From NCBI RefSeq assembly GCF_030409635.1, contig NZ_JAUFQF010000001.1:434001-498000 (forward strand): DNA of 64,000 nt, written 5' to 3'. Made by a program: the position numbers and the translations under genes. Each line of letters starts with the position of its first letter. Within the stretch, counting starts at the first letter, position 1. The notes under the pieces were generated by a model, which saw nothing but the letters and a program-made list of their open reading frames with translations, did no database searches and had not been told where the DNA came from. The DNA is from Vibrio agarivorans. Its GTDB lineage: Bacteria > Pseudomonadota > Gammaproteobacteria > Enterobacterales > Vibrionaceae. Shown here one piece after another: positions 63,913 to 64,000 of the stretch.

Positions 63913-64000
63913 ATGGGAAAAATGAAACAGGTGGTGTTGGGTGTGTCAATGACACTCGTTGCGTTGTCGGTTCATGCACAAGACCAACAACCCCAAATTA
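63913..64000 (+). CDS. Secreted protein, N-terminal fragment at window edge
   Basis: ATG 63913 in AAGGAACATAAGGAATGATAT. M-G-K-M-K-Q-V-V-L-G-V-S-M-T-L-V-A-L-S-V-H-A is a signal peptide; the mature part starts Q-D-Q-Q-P-Q. It is probably the host gene on the right side of the insertion. The identity is not readable from 29 residues. Confidence 0.6.
   Translation, partial: MGKMKQVVLGVSMTLVALSVHAQDQQPQI

Overview
The window reads as a chromosome segment of a marine gammaproteobacterium of the Vibrionaceae, most likely Vibrio. The evidence is the dense, moderate-GC gene arrangement, close E. coli-like DmsABC proteins, a CheV chemotaxis protein, abundant GGDEF/EAL proteins, a Cry-DASH/FeS photolyase pair with DUF2256, and RND efflux and LysR pairs of Vibrio style. 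The replicon cannot be decided from sequence alone; the gene mix would fit chromosome II.

Bases 1-42,050 look like ordinary host chromosome. In order they hold: a LysR regulator divergent from a DUF2798/carboxymuconolactone-decarboxylase pair; a secreted GH9 glycosidase; a U32 peptidase-family protein; an Ysc84-like lipoprotein; a CSS-motif EAL phosphodiesterase; an RND efflux pair; nitroreductase and catalase-peroxidase; an MFS/LysR divergent pair; an HlyD/DUF3302 pair divergent from an AraC regulator; a complete DMSO reductase cluster (dmsABC, then a TorD/DmsD chaperone and a NapF-like ferredoxin) with a perfect FNR box upstream; an Hpt gene broken by a frameshift; a second EAL protein; hydrolase, threonine aldolase, TSUP transporter and GGDEF genes; two photolyase-family genes plus a 44-residue DUF2256 gene; and cheV, a parvulin, an MCP, a porin and a PstS-like protein.

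Bases ~42,060-63,855 are a phage-like mobile element inserted between the PstS-like gene and a secreted-protein gene that begins at 63,913. It starts with a large serine recombinase. A two-block inverted repeat (12 bp and 10 bp blocks, same 17-nt spacing) lies at both ends. Inside are antirepressor-type genes (Rha, Rha-like, a start-less BRO-N frame), a truncated phage adenine methyltransferase, and a coupled three-gene operon with helix-turn-helix proteins. Two lipoproteins, an IS3-family insertion and a swarm of tiny overlapping genes are also present. The only virion-like genes I recognise are internal-virion/DNA-ejection-type proteins (157, 552 and 888 aa) and an Ig-like-domain protein. 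No terminase, portal, capsid or tail gene is visible, so a satellite or a specialised remnant is more likely than a complete prophage.

The element has its own regulatory grammar. The 7-mer TGAACCA occurs about 59 times in 21.8 kb (about 3 expected by chance) in coding and non-coding DNA and in both strands. TGCAATAGGGTA-type motifs recur in intergenic leaders. The operator-like palindrome TGTATAG-N6-CTATACA precedes both the right-end operon and the HTH gene at 63,542. A perfect ribosomal-type boxA (TGCTCTTTAACA) stands just ahead of the right-end operon. About 400 nt of hairpin-rich non-coding sequence lies near 50.1-50.5 kb. These are the parts of the window that look least explained by known families.
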